This document shows positions 55,208 to 64,000 of a stretch of DNA of 64,000 nucleotides, piece after piece (position 1 is the first letter of the stretch; every line of letters begins with the position of its first letter). A program made the position numbers and the translations under genes. The stretch spans positions 32,370,880-32,434,879 of the forward strand of contig NC_092646.1 of assembly GCF_039555335.1 (NCBI RefSeq). The letters run 5' to 3'. Below the pieces are notes generated by a model, which was not told where the DNA came from, did not search any database, and saw nothing but the letters and a program-made list of their open reading frames with translations. Origin of the DNA: Amphiura filiformis. Lineage: Eukaryota; Echinodermata; Ophiuroidea; Amphilepidida; Amphiuridae.

Positions 55208-55313
55208 AGGCTGAGTTCACATAGTATACTCCTATATGAACTCAGCCTGATCGAATGAGCGTATTTCGTATAGCGAATACCGTATACCGTATACTTCTAT
55301 GTGAACTCAGCCT
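55208..55313. mobile_element. Short MITE (AGGCTGAGTTCACATAG)
   Basis: Begins aggctgagttcacatagtat and ends with the inverse atgtgaactcagcct, with an extra internal inverse copy (tatgaactcagcct) at about 55233. Confidence 0.8.
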
Positions 55314-55640
55314 AATGATCGCCGGCGCCATATAAACAGTGCTGCTTGGTTCCGATACCAACGCGGAGTTACGTAACTACTTCGTGGTTTGATTACTAGA
55401 TATATGATCAATGTCTGATCTTCTTGGGTTCGATCCTTTTAAGAAAAGAAAAAATAGCTGATCATTTATAATGCATAAATGAATAAAGTAATGTAGTTAA
55501 CATTTGAAACATTGAGGCCGTTCTATTTTTCAAAGGTCATTTAACTGTTAAATGTAGTGGAATATGTCACGCATTGATAGGTAGCAGGTGGAGCAAATTT
55601 TGTCAGCGGTTTTTGTTGCCGTTTGTTCGCAGTGCCTATT
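55314..55640. other. Unassigned spacer
   Basis: Nothing recognised. Confidence 0.4.
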
Positions 55641-55753
55641 TATCTATAAAAAAAAAAGAAAATTAAAATTAAATTAAAAAAAAATCACAATATTCTTTCG
55701 TAAAATGGGGACAAAATCCAAAAACATTTCTTGACCCTTCTTCACATAAAAGT

Positions 55754-55828
55754 GGGGGCAGCAATCAAGAATCGAACAAGTACCATTCACCATTCAAGGC
55801 GCACCCTCTACCGACTGAGCTAACGGGT
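55754..55828 (-). repeat. tRNA-like segment in tandem unit 1
   Basis: The minus strand has A box TAGCTCAGTCGGTAGAG and B box TGTTCGATTC. The ends acccgtt and tgccccc do not pair well, so it is more probably a pseudo-tRNA or SINE head than a gene. Confidence 0.5.
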
Positions 55829-56096
55829 GTAATTTTGAAGAATATTTAAAAAAATAAGAAAATTAAAATTAAATTTATAAAAATTCACAATATTCTTTCG
55901 TAAAATGGGGACAAAATCCAAAAACATTTCTTGACCCTTTCTTCATATAAAAGTGGGGGCAGAAATCAGAAGGCAGAAATGAAGAATATTAAAAAAATAA
56001 GAAAATTAAAATTAAATTTAAAAAAATTCACAATATTCTTTCGTAAAATGGGGACAAAATCCAAAAACATTTCTTGACCCTTCTTCACATAAAAGT

Positions 56097-56170
56097 GGGG
56101 CAGAAATCAAGATTCGAACAAGTACCATTCACCATTCAAGGCGCACCCTCTACCGACTGAGCTAACGGGT
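56097..56170 (-). repeat. tRNA-like segment in tandem unit 3
   Basis: Same as 55754-55828 with a few changes. Confidence 0.5.
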
Positions 56171-56220
56171 CAGACAATAGAAGGTGTAATTTTGAACTGA
56201 AGAATATTAAAAAAATATGA

Positions 56221-56447
56221 AGACATTACAATGTTATAAAAAGATTTACCAAAATGAGCTAGGTATAACGTATTAAGTCCAATGACACTTTGAGAAAGAA
56301 TACCTGAAGAAACCCCAAAACATTTGCTGCTCTAGCAACTAACCTAGTGACCTAAAGTATTGGGTCATGTCACGATATTTTTTTCTGAGGCATTATGTCC
56401 AGGTTGCTCAATTTAACATACACGTATCCTAAATGCTGTTGAGATTT
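56221..56447. other. Unassigned spacer
   Basis: Nothing recognised. Confidence 0.4.
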
Positions 56448-56605
56448 TACAAGGATGGCGCTCTCACATTTCTAAGAATCCAAAAGCGCCATTAGGCGAA
56501 CGTTTACGGTATGCTTTTAAGGTTAGGGTTGGGGTCATAAAGGTAAGGGTTCGAAAGACAAGCTTTAAGATGAGGGTTGGGTTAGGGTGAGGCATAACCT
56601 TATTT
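56448..56605. repeat. Inverted flank and telomere-like remnant
   Basis: 56448-56516 is the inverse of 53158-53240. It is followed by aaggttagggttggggtc and gggttgggttagggtgaggc. Confidence 0.85.
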
Positions 56606-56962
56606 CATATTCGATTTAGCGGAACTAATTTTCAACATAGCGAATCAATATTTTCGATCTATTCTGCAGTAGCCTAAATGTACATTAATTGTATCAGAAT
56701 CTGTGATTGTATTTAATAATCCCCATGCTTCAGCACAACTATTCTCAATGTCAAAATGAGCATTAACCAAAATTATACATGTGTCTGCTATGTATGGGCA
56801 GGTTTATGCTGCAGGAAAAAAGAATTGTTTAGTACTGCATGGTTGTTTTACCGAGAAACGGCATTTAATTTAATTTGGGACTTAACCAGGTTGTATGATT
56901 TCCTGTGTAATCCCAAGCTTGTAGGCGGATTGTCAGACTCCGCCCTTAGGGTCACGTGGATA
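56606..56962. other. Unassigned spacer
   Basis: Nothing recognised. Confidence 0.4.
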
Positions 56963-57809
56963 GGGGAGAGTGGGGTAAGTTGAGCCACTTTTTACATTTT
57001 CTTTCACTACGCTCAAATAAATAAAGCAGGACCCAAATGCAGTGTTACAAATGAAACATGTGTATGTTTACTTGGTTATGATACCACAAAATTTTAATCA
57101 ATATTTTGCACTTTCTCACAGTGAGATGCCAAAAATTATTTGCAAATTGGCTCAACTTACCCCAACGGTGGGGCAAGTTGAGCCAGTCGCGGGGGCAAGT
57201 TGAGCCGCCATAGAAATGCACAGTATATGCCATAGCTGTTAAATCCAATTTGGCCTTTTTTTTTAATTGTTGTTTTCAGGTATTTATTTCGAAAAATAGT
57301 TTGATATAGAAGTAGTTTGATCTAAACATTGCATACAAGTAATTTCTGACAAGATTTTACGTTGAATAAAAAATTTGGGGAAATTCTGCAGGTTTTTCCT
57401 ATGCTCAACTTGCCCCATGGCCTGTGGCTCAACTTACCCCATGTGACCCTTTTTGTCAACAATCAAGCCTCCCGCCTTACTAAAACTTGTTACTGTTGTA
57501 AAAAGTTTTCTAAAATAGTTTTCATATACCACATCCTCAATACCCAGAATGCTATAATTTTATCCTTTTTCTTTCTGGGTGAAACATGAAAAAAATTGTT
57601 TTTTGCCAAAAGTTCAACAAAAGTGCGAAAACTGAACTTTCGAATACAGCTTTCTTACCCTATGTGCAAATGATTTCATATTACACTTGAGAAGCCTCTG
57701 TTATGTCATATACAAATCAGTGGAACTGCAAAGTAAAATAAGTTTTTACTTTTCTTTCTAGAGGGGGTGGCTCAACTTACCCCTTGGCTCAACTTACCCC
57801 ACTCTCCCC
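56963..57809. mobile_element. TA-flanked MITE (GGGGAGAGTGGGGTAAGTTG)
   Basis: 847 bp. Ends GGGGAGAGTGGGGTAAGTTG and CAACTTACCCCACTCTCCCC, TA on both sides. The word ggctcaacttacccc is also repeated internally at about 57150, 57187 and 57425. No transposase. Confidence 0.93.
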
Positions 57810-57999
57810 TATGTCAATCATTACTGGCTTAATTGGTTTTACTTTGATGGATATCTGTAAACCGTGTGTATTTGACTGAAATAAAAAATGAAACGCGGTG
57901 AAACGCCGTATATCCAATCATAACGAGAAAAACTGTGAAAGTCACATGAGTATCGGGAAAAGTACCGGATTTCTTGCAATATTTGTCATGTCTTTAATA
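57810..57999. other. Unassigned spacer
   Basis: Nothing recognised. Confidence 0.4.
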
Positions 58000-58349
58000 A
58001 GGTGGTACTACACCCTTGATAAATTTGTGACTAATTTTGTATTTTTCTCAAAAAATAATAACACACTGGTAACAAAATGTATGTATATTATAGGGGCAAA
58101 GAATCCAAATACTTCACTGAAATTTCCGTGATTCAAGACAAGTGGTTTATATAGAAGTGAGGTACATTCTAGCGTTACCTCTTTTCTTATCATAGATAAT
58201 GACCGCTTGTCTTGAGTCACTGAAATTCCAGTGTAGTAACTGGATTCCTTGCTCCTATAATATACATAACTTTTGTTACCAGTGTGTTATTATTTTTTGA
58301 GAAAAATGCAAAAATAGTCACAAATTTATCAAGGGGTGTAGTACCACCT
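58000..58349. mobile_element. TA-flanked MITE, complete short form (AGGTGGTACTACACCC)
   Basis: 350 bp with mirror halves (tttttctcaaaaaataataa, ctggtaacaaaa, tatattataggngcaa words), TA on both sides. Related to the arms of 5405-6491. Confidence 0.92.
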
Positions 58350-58898
58350 TAACATGTTTAATGACAATAATAACAGTTTAGATTAATGGTTAATTTACCC
58401 TAATTTCATGAGCATTTGTTTGAGATACAGAATCATAGTTTCCAAAAGTAAAGAAACCAAAGGTTAAGACGTACATTAACGGTTCCCAAAAATTTCCTGG
58501 AAATGGCTTTCCTGATTTCCCAATATTTTCCCACCAGATGAAGTAATATCAACACAGTAGCAAAAGGTTGACGAATTATAGTTAACTTCGTAAGTAGGTC
58601 TATCTTGTATCATCGCACTATCATAGTTTCACCAGTGGAGGATCATCGAGTGCAGTGTTCGGGTACGGTGTGGGCCTGTTGGTGTGAAGGAATGGCAGTG
58701 TAATGAAACAAAGCAAACCTATTTCAGAAGTTGTCCATATTCATTGAATTCATGCTGTACTTTATTTAGAACAAATATCAACAGATTTGCACCGAAAACC
58801 AAATTATTGTCGAAAATGTTTCTTATGATGCGCCGGTATGATTTAAATGTGTCTAAAATGTAGCTGGTGTGGTGATGTAAATCAATTAACTTCAAGCT
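58350..58898. other. Unassigned intergenic DNA
   Basis: Nothing recognised. Confidence 0.4.
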
Positions 58899-59076
58899 CA
58901 GTGGCGGCGCTACAGGGGGGGGCAAGGGGACATTTCCCCCACTTTTGAGGCAAAACCCTAAAATACACTTTCCACTTTTTGCGGCAATTTTGCGCAAAAT
59001 TTGCCAATTTTTCCCCCTGAAATTCACTTTGCCACCCCCCCCCCCCCCCCGAAAAAAATTCCTGGCGCCGCCACTG
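58899..59076. mobile_element. hAT-type MITE with 8-bp target duplication
   Basis: 178 bp. Ends CAGTGGCGGCGC and GCGCCGCCACTG, flanked by ttcaagct on both sides (58891-58898, 59077-59084). The 8-bp duplication and CAG..CTG ends fit the hAT superfamily. Confidence 0.9.
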
Positions 59077-59106
59077 TTCAAGCTTCATCCTTCACGTTCA
59101 TGATAA

Positions 59107-59340
59107 AGCCAGCAAACACAAAAATGTTCTGAAAACGTTTATTCAAATCGATAACATTCAAATGTTGGGTTATATAAAGATTATAAAATTCTTGGGCCAA
59201 CAATTTTTGCAAAATATTTTGTTAATAACATTCCAGCTGTTAATGTCTTGCATCGCGTTTTCCAAAAACATTTTATAAATGTAATTATTAAAACTTTTTT
59301 ATATCCTTTATCTAACCCGACTTAAACCTCAAACGTTGTG
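59107..59340. mobile_element. Diverged CAGCAAACAC-type MITE
   Basis: Starts ccagcaaacacaaaaatgtt, contains gttgggttatataaag, ends tcaaacgttgtgtgtg. Right end decayed. Confidence 0.65.
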
Positions 59341-60007
59341 TGTGAATAAAAACCAATAAATATTGAAAGATAAAAAAAAGTTACAAGACCTCTCATCTTC
59401 CTTTATCATGTTTATGTTACAATCTGGTCTTAATAAAAAAATGAGAAATCTGGTATATCCTTCTTTTGTTTTTTCCTTTAAACTATCATAAATAAAAGAA
59501 ATTTGGGGCTTAGAAATATGTCTCTTGTCAGTGAAAATGTTTATCGCGTTTATGAAAGATTTCACTTGACACGTGCATATTACAAGGAAAATCACTAAAG
59601 ATACTAGTATGCACTTAAAAAAAAAAATACGGCCAGTAGTTTTTGGTATCGTGCGTGCTGCCAGTAGCGAAACCCATTTCGACACGATGTAGAGCATTAT
59701 AATTGAGTGCAAATCTAAGACAAATCTGTCATGTTAAGCTTATCACAACTCAGATGTTCCTTAGATTCGAGTTTAACCTTTTAAGGCTTAAGTGTAATCC
59801 GCACGGAATGCCCGTGTTTGTGTTATTAATGCTTAAAAATGCCCCCGGATTTATCTGAAGATATGTAAGATTATAAACATGGTAATGATCGAAAGCGAAA
59901 GTTACGAACCAAATATGGTTCTATGGAAAAATGGATAACTACTCCTTGTCTGTTCTTCTTTCCTTGGATAGAACGATAGACATGATAAAACTCAAAATGG
60001 GTTAGTC
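59341..60007. other. Unassigned intergenic DNA
   Basis: Nothing recognised. Confidence 0.4.
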
Positions 60008-60083
60008 CATTTGAAATCCGTACACCCCCTGTGGAATACATGGCCTTGAATCTTCCACACAGGGTGTGTAGATTTCAAATGGA
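60008..60083. repeat. Foldback hairpin (CCATTTGAAATC)
   Basis: ccatttgaaatccgtacaccc faces gggtgtgtagatttcaaatgg. A third related gggtgtgtggatttcat follows at about 60127. Confidence 0.85.
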
Positions 60084-61451
60084 GTCATAACTTAAACATT
60101 GAAGATGAAGTCATGTTTTCCCTTACGGGGTGTGTGGATTTCATCTGGAACAGCTCAATGACTCATCCGCCTCTAAGGTTTCAACTTGTACAATTTTATT
60201 CCAGGATCTGTGATTTTATTGAGGAAAAGTAAATGGGCAGAGAAGAGTGAACATAATGAAAAAGGGGGTAAAAGTTGTGCCGGAGCAAAGCCATGCAATC
60301 GTCCCGTCTACTTTTCCTTCATCATACCAGTTTGGTACTAACTTGTAGGGCTAAAACAAATAATGCTTAATTTTCGAAAATGGCATCTTAAAAGATGTCA
60401 TTTTCAAGTGTTCAAAGTACGCAGTATTAAATTGTGGTTGATTTGTACAACTGAAGTACAATACAAATATCAGTTATTGTTCTATACCGAAATAATGCGA
60501 GTATCGAATCAAGTAAATTTTCTTCAAAATAAAGTCTCAGAATTTCATGATTTTACGACAAAAAAAACTATTAAAAAAATCAATAACAAATGAAATGAAC
60601 GATTTACTTATTTCCCCAGTAAATTTTAAAATTGACAATGTATGCATCACCTAAAATGGATCCACTTGGTAGGGTTAGCCTTCTGGCTTAGGAAGCCTGA
60701 CCACTAGCCAAGCTCCGAGAAACCGACCCATAATAATGTCTTAACCTCAATGTACTATCATGAAAAAACATCTGACCGCCACCTTTAAAAGAAAGTCAGA
60801 GAGAAAGTAATGTGACGATGTGCTATTTATTGTATTTTATATTGGAAGTACACCGATTAAGGTAAAGTATCTTCCCAGGCAAAACGGCCGTATCTGCTCT
60901 GTTATTTCTTCCCAGAAACTGTATTTTACTTTAGAGGACAGAAACAGGGTTATCGCTGAGAGGTTATGTTTACAAGCTGTACAACTCAAACGGAAGATTT
61001 AATTAAACTAATTCGGCAACTAATTTTGACAGCTGGAAATGTTGCAACTTGTATATTGGCTCGTGAGACATGTGACCTTAATTAATTACTTCACCAAATG
61101 TGTTAAATAGAATCAGGCCTATGATTAACATTTATATATGCTGCTTGAATGGTATAAACTATACAGTGTGTTTCATTACAATATTATAGGCCAAAAGATC
61201 TCGTCGAATTAGACTGGATATCCCATAAAATATCACACACATTTTCTAGTCATTCAATTTCGACCAGAAATCGTGCCAAACAGACCTATACCCGCGGATT
61301 GAATCAAATTCAACGTGATTTGACTCGAATTTTGTTCAAATTTGACTAGAATACGTGTGAGATCTTATTTTACTTGGAATCTGACTGATTAACATCGACT
61401 AGATCTTTGTAAGACTATAACATCATTTCAATGTCTTTTTTATTTTATTTA
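60084..61451. other. Unassigned intergenic DNA
   Basis: No exon or RNA recognised. gccttctggcttaggaagcc near 60679 is a small palindrome. Confidence 0.4.
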
Positions 61452-61790
61452 AAGGGGCATTTCGTGATCCACAGCCTCATCCCCCACTTTTCTCAAAAAA
61501 AGTTGAGATTTTCATATCACTGGAAACCTCTGGCTACATAATGTTTATGTACAAAATATTTCTTGCAGATTAATTCGTTTTGCAAAGATATCGTGAAATT
61601 TGAATTTCGTTCTGGTGCACCAGAACGAAATTACAACGCATTGTCTATAGAGCAGTGTAATACACATAATCATGCATAACTCGCAAACGCAAAATCGAAA
61701 TCAACTGAAATTTTGGGAATAGGCTTTTTTCGTGGATATGTACTGAAAAATGTCACAAAAAGAGGATGCTAGGATCACGAAATCCTCCTT
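61452..61790. mobile_element. TA-flanked MITE, copy 1
   Basis: 339 bp. Ends AAGGGGCATTTCGTGATC and GATCACGAAATCCTCCTT. The central caccagaacgaaatt and gaatttcgttctggtg are inverse. Confidence 0.88.
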
Positions 61791-61886
61791 TAACTTAAAT
61801 ATAGCAATATATTTTTTTTCTTTTGGATTGCTTTATAACTTCCGTCCACAGGCGATTGTGATGTAATTTCAAAAAGTACAAATTTA

Positions 61887-62183
61887 AAGGAGGACTTCGT
61901 GATATCCTCTTTTCATGACATTTTTCGGTAGAGATCCACGAAAAAGCTTATTCCAAAAATTTCATTTGGTTTCGATTTTGCGTTTGCGAGTTATGCATGA
62001 TTATAGGTGACTGTTGTAATTTCGTTCTGGTATACTATTTTTGCTAAAGGAATTAATCTGCAAGAAATGTTTGGTACATATGAGTCTAAACATTATGTAG
62101 CCAGAGGTTTCCAGTGGTATACAAATCTCAACTTCTTTTGAGAAAAGTGGGGGGATGAGGCTGTGGATCACGAAATGCCCTCT
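61887..62183. mobile_element. Same MITE, copy 2, opposite orientation
   Basis: Inverse of 61452-61790 (tgcgtttgcgagttatgcat, aacattatgtagccagaggt, gatcacgaaatgccctct). Confidence 0.88.
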
Positions 62184-62674
62184 TAACATGTTCAGGTTTT
62201 TTAAAGTAACGGGTCACAAATATTGTTTTTTGTTTATTCCAAAAAGAAAACAAATGTGATCAAAAAAACTCGACGGTATTCGTTTTTAGCTTGGGACATT
62301 CTGTATGTTATGGATTCCATATTGAAGTTCTCGACCATGAACATGATGAAGGGGTTATTACATTTTGCACTCAGATGAAACATGATCAACACTTTCTTTT
62401 ATTATTTCATTCATTCATTTATGGTTTATTAACACAATGCATTGTAGCCCGCAGGCTAAATTACAGCAAAGTTTACATTAAAAGACATATATAATATACA
62501 CAATAAAGAATTATGACAAAATGCAAGTGAACAACAAAATAAATAAACACAATATTGCAGCAAACCCTATAGCACAAACCATACGAAGCAAAACAAGTTA
62601 ATAATCCACCCCAAGAAATCCAACCCAGACTACTCACAAGCACACAACATTTGCACAGCACAATCCACTTACAG
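62184..62674. other. Unassigned, A-rich block
   Basis: tgcattgtagcccgcaggct followed by A-rich sequence could be an old retroelement 3' tail, but no protein supports it. Confidence 0.4.
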
Positions 62675-63862
62675 CTAGTCCATACAGGACCAACGTAATA
62701 TTTAGCACCATAATCAACGCCGTCAGGCGTTGGTCCTTACAAATCCGTTCGCTACCCCCAGCAGTGCACCTCATTATAATAAACAGTGACCAAAACCAAA
62801 CCAGTCGATAAGTTACGTCATGAATCCAAATATGGAAAATAGCCCCGCCCATCATTCGGGCCATCATTCAACCGCATCTATTACATAACTTGGACTCTTA
62901 AGTCATCTCAAGTACTTGGTATCCCAATCGATTGATTTTGATAATGCAATCAAAGCAATACAAACTTTTGAGGTCGCTTACCTGTGCATGGAAATAGTAG
63001 ATATATACTATTTCCATGACCAGTGTAAATCGGGCTGGTATGAATTAAATGAAAGTTTTTTGTTGCTATATCAGATATCAGTGCAGAGATAATGTAGGCC
63101 TAATCAGTGTTAACAAAAAGTCATTTGTATGATTCTAGGTTTGTTTTCTTTTTTTATTTAATATTGTCACATTTGTCGATAGGCCTAACCGTGATACCAT
63201 TAAAAAGCTAAAAGAACATCAATTCTACACACCGTTTATTTGGAACTGAACTTTGATTTATTAAAGTCATAATGTACGATCTTATAATATGAATTTGGTT
63301 AATTTTTTTCAAACCTGATTTTATGGCATATTTGTAATGTATACACATGTCACTTGCATCTAAATGGAATCAGCCAAATTTGCTGTGTTTGTAGGTAAAC
63401 AGAGCAAAGTTCGACATAAAGTCATAATTCAAGAATTATGACTTTATGTCCTCCTATGTTTACCTGGTTATTTCAGTTCAAAATGGACAGAAGCCATTCC
63501 CGATAATTAGGGCCTATTACTGGTATTATTTCAGCATTTTGAATATATAATGACAAATTTAAAATTTGAAGAAATCGTACATTAAGCCTTTAACACCTAA
63601 CTGGAAGTAACAGAGTGAGTAAAATAAAATAAAAGGCGATGCAACTCGCAAGTAGGCCTACTGTTGAATGTGTTGATATTTCAAATGCATGTGAAAAAAA
63701 GGAACGGTCACAATATATTTCTTTAATCCCAAAGGCATGAAAGGGCCTGTGATTACTATTTGAATTTAGGGTTTTGATTTAAACTATTTTAATATCAAAT
63801 CTTTAAAAAACAACATGGTCTTCTCGTTTTAACCGAGGGGCATGGGATTCACCACTTTTAAC
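62675..63862. repeat. 1.2-kb dispersed repeat, copy 2 (inverted)
   Basis: Reverse complement of 36958-38165. Keeps the 38-bp gacataaagtcataattc palindrome at 63413-63450. Lies 25 kb from copy 1. Confidence 0.88.
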
Positions 63863-64000
63863 TATACGTCATTCACGGACGGAGCTGAGGCAACGGCTCT
63901 CCGCTCCGTTGATAGTAATACTTTCCTGGTCTTTGTTTTATTTCAAAGTTACAAACAAGAAAAGGCAAGACAAGACAAAATTTTAAAAAGTGCACTGCTT
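63863..64000. other. Unassigned end of window
   Basis: Nothing recognised. Confidence 0.4.

Larger units (their letters stand above)
55641..56220. repeat. Three tandem tRNA-like repeat units
   Basis: ttcacaatattctttcgtaa-type starts lie at about 55685, 55888 and 56026. Units 1 and 3 hold a tRNA-like segment. Unit 2 has lost it. Confidence 0.88.

Noticed and set aside
1..64000. CRISPR arrays, operons or bacterial promoters
   Set aside because: Tandem repeats lack regular unique spacers, and gene content is animal.

Overview
The window looks like a gene-poor, repeat-rich animal nuclear genome, most likely a marine invertebrate deuterostome and probably an echinoderm. This is inferred, not proven. 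The reasons are the AT-rich intergenic DNA, the recurrent 'aggcctat'-type words, a non-LTR retrotransposon fragment carrying a 2A-like peptide, a very large intronless LRR-GPCR, dense TA-flanked foldback MITEs, and Penelope-like and tRNA-derived elements. No bacterial gene organisation, operon or CRISPR array is visible.

Three real protein-coding loci stand out. (1) An intronless LRR-GPCR lies at 17636-21966 (+). It has a signal peptide, a CUB-like N-terminal region, about 35 leucine-rich repeats and a rhodopsin-type 7TM domain. Five LRR triplets form a 216-bp higher-order repeat, and one base is missing inside that repeat, so the frame breaks at about 19818. (2, 3) Two paralogous intronless Ig-superfamily type I receptors lie on the minus strand at 32687-34522 and 48318-50938. 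Each has a signal peptide, three Ig-like domains, one membrane helix and a long tyrosine-rich tail with ITIM-like and YAx[ILV] motifs. Their ectodomains are nearly identical while their tails differ. The first copy ends at a premature stop relative to the second. The second copy switches frame near its C terminus, and its last codons plus 3' flank are tandemly repeated.

Layout. 1-5150: LINE reverse-transcriptase and endonuclease/2A fragments, and a decayed Penelope-like element with target-site duplications. 5400-16750: nested MITEs, foldbacks, tRNA-like SINE pieces, and a 1.2-kb MITE whose unoccupied site survives in a paralogous repeat about 7 kb away. 17636-21966: the LRR-GPCR. 21967-27160: a 5-kb composite of inverted and direct repeats rich in TGACCTTTGACC words, starting at the GPCR stop codon. 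27160-32690: mostly unrecognised sequence, repeats and small MITEs. 32690-34520: Ig receptor 1. 35430-39490: a tRNA-Thr-like gene and a 308-bp tandem array carrying four more copies. 36958-38165 and 62675-63862: two copies of one repeat in opposite orientation. 40980-48310: MITEs, hairpins and a GT-rich minisatellite. 48318-50938: Ig receptor 2. 51650-53150: a 45-bp telomere-like minisatellite. 53160-64000: tRNA-like tandem repeats and many MITEs.

The three genes are all cell-surface receptors, but nothing in the sequence links them into one pathway. The most distinctive observations are the 2A-bearing LINE fragment, the LRR supermodule expansion, the Ig receptor pair with modular signalling tails, and the tandem tRNA array. 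All coordinates and repeat comparisons were read by eye; no alignment or search was run.
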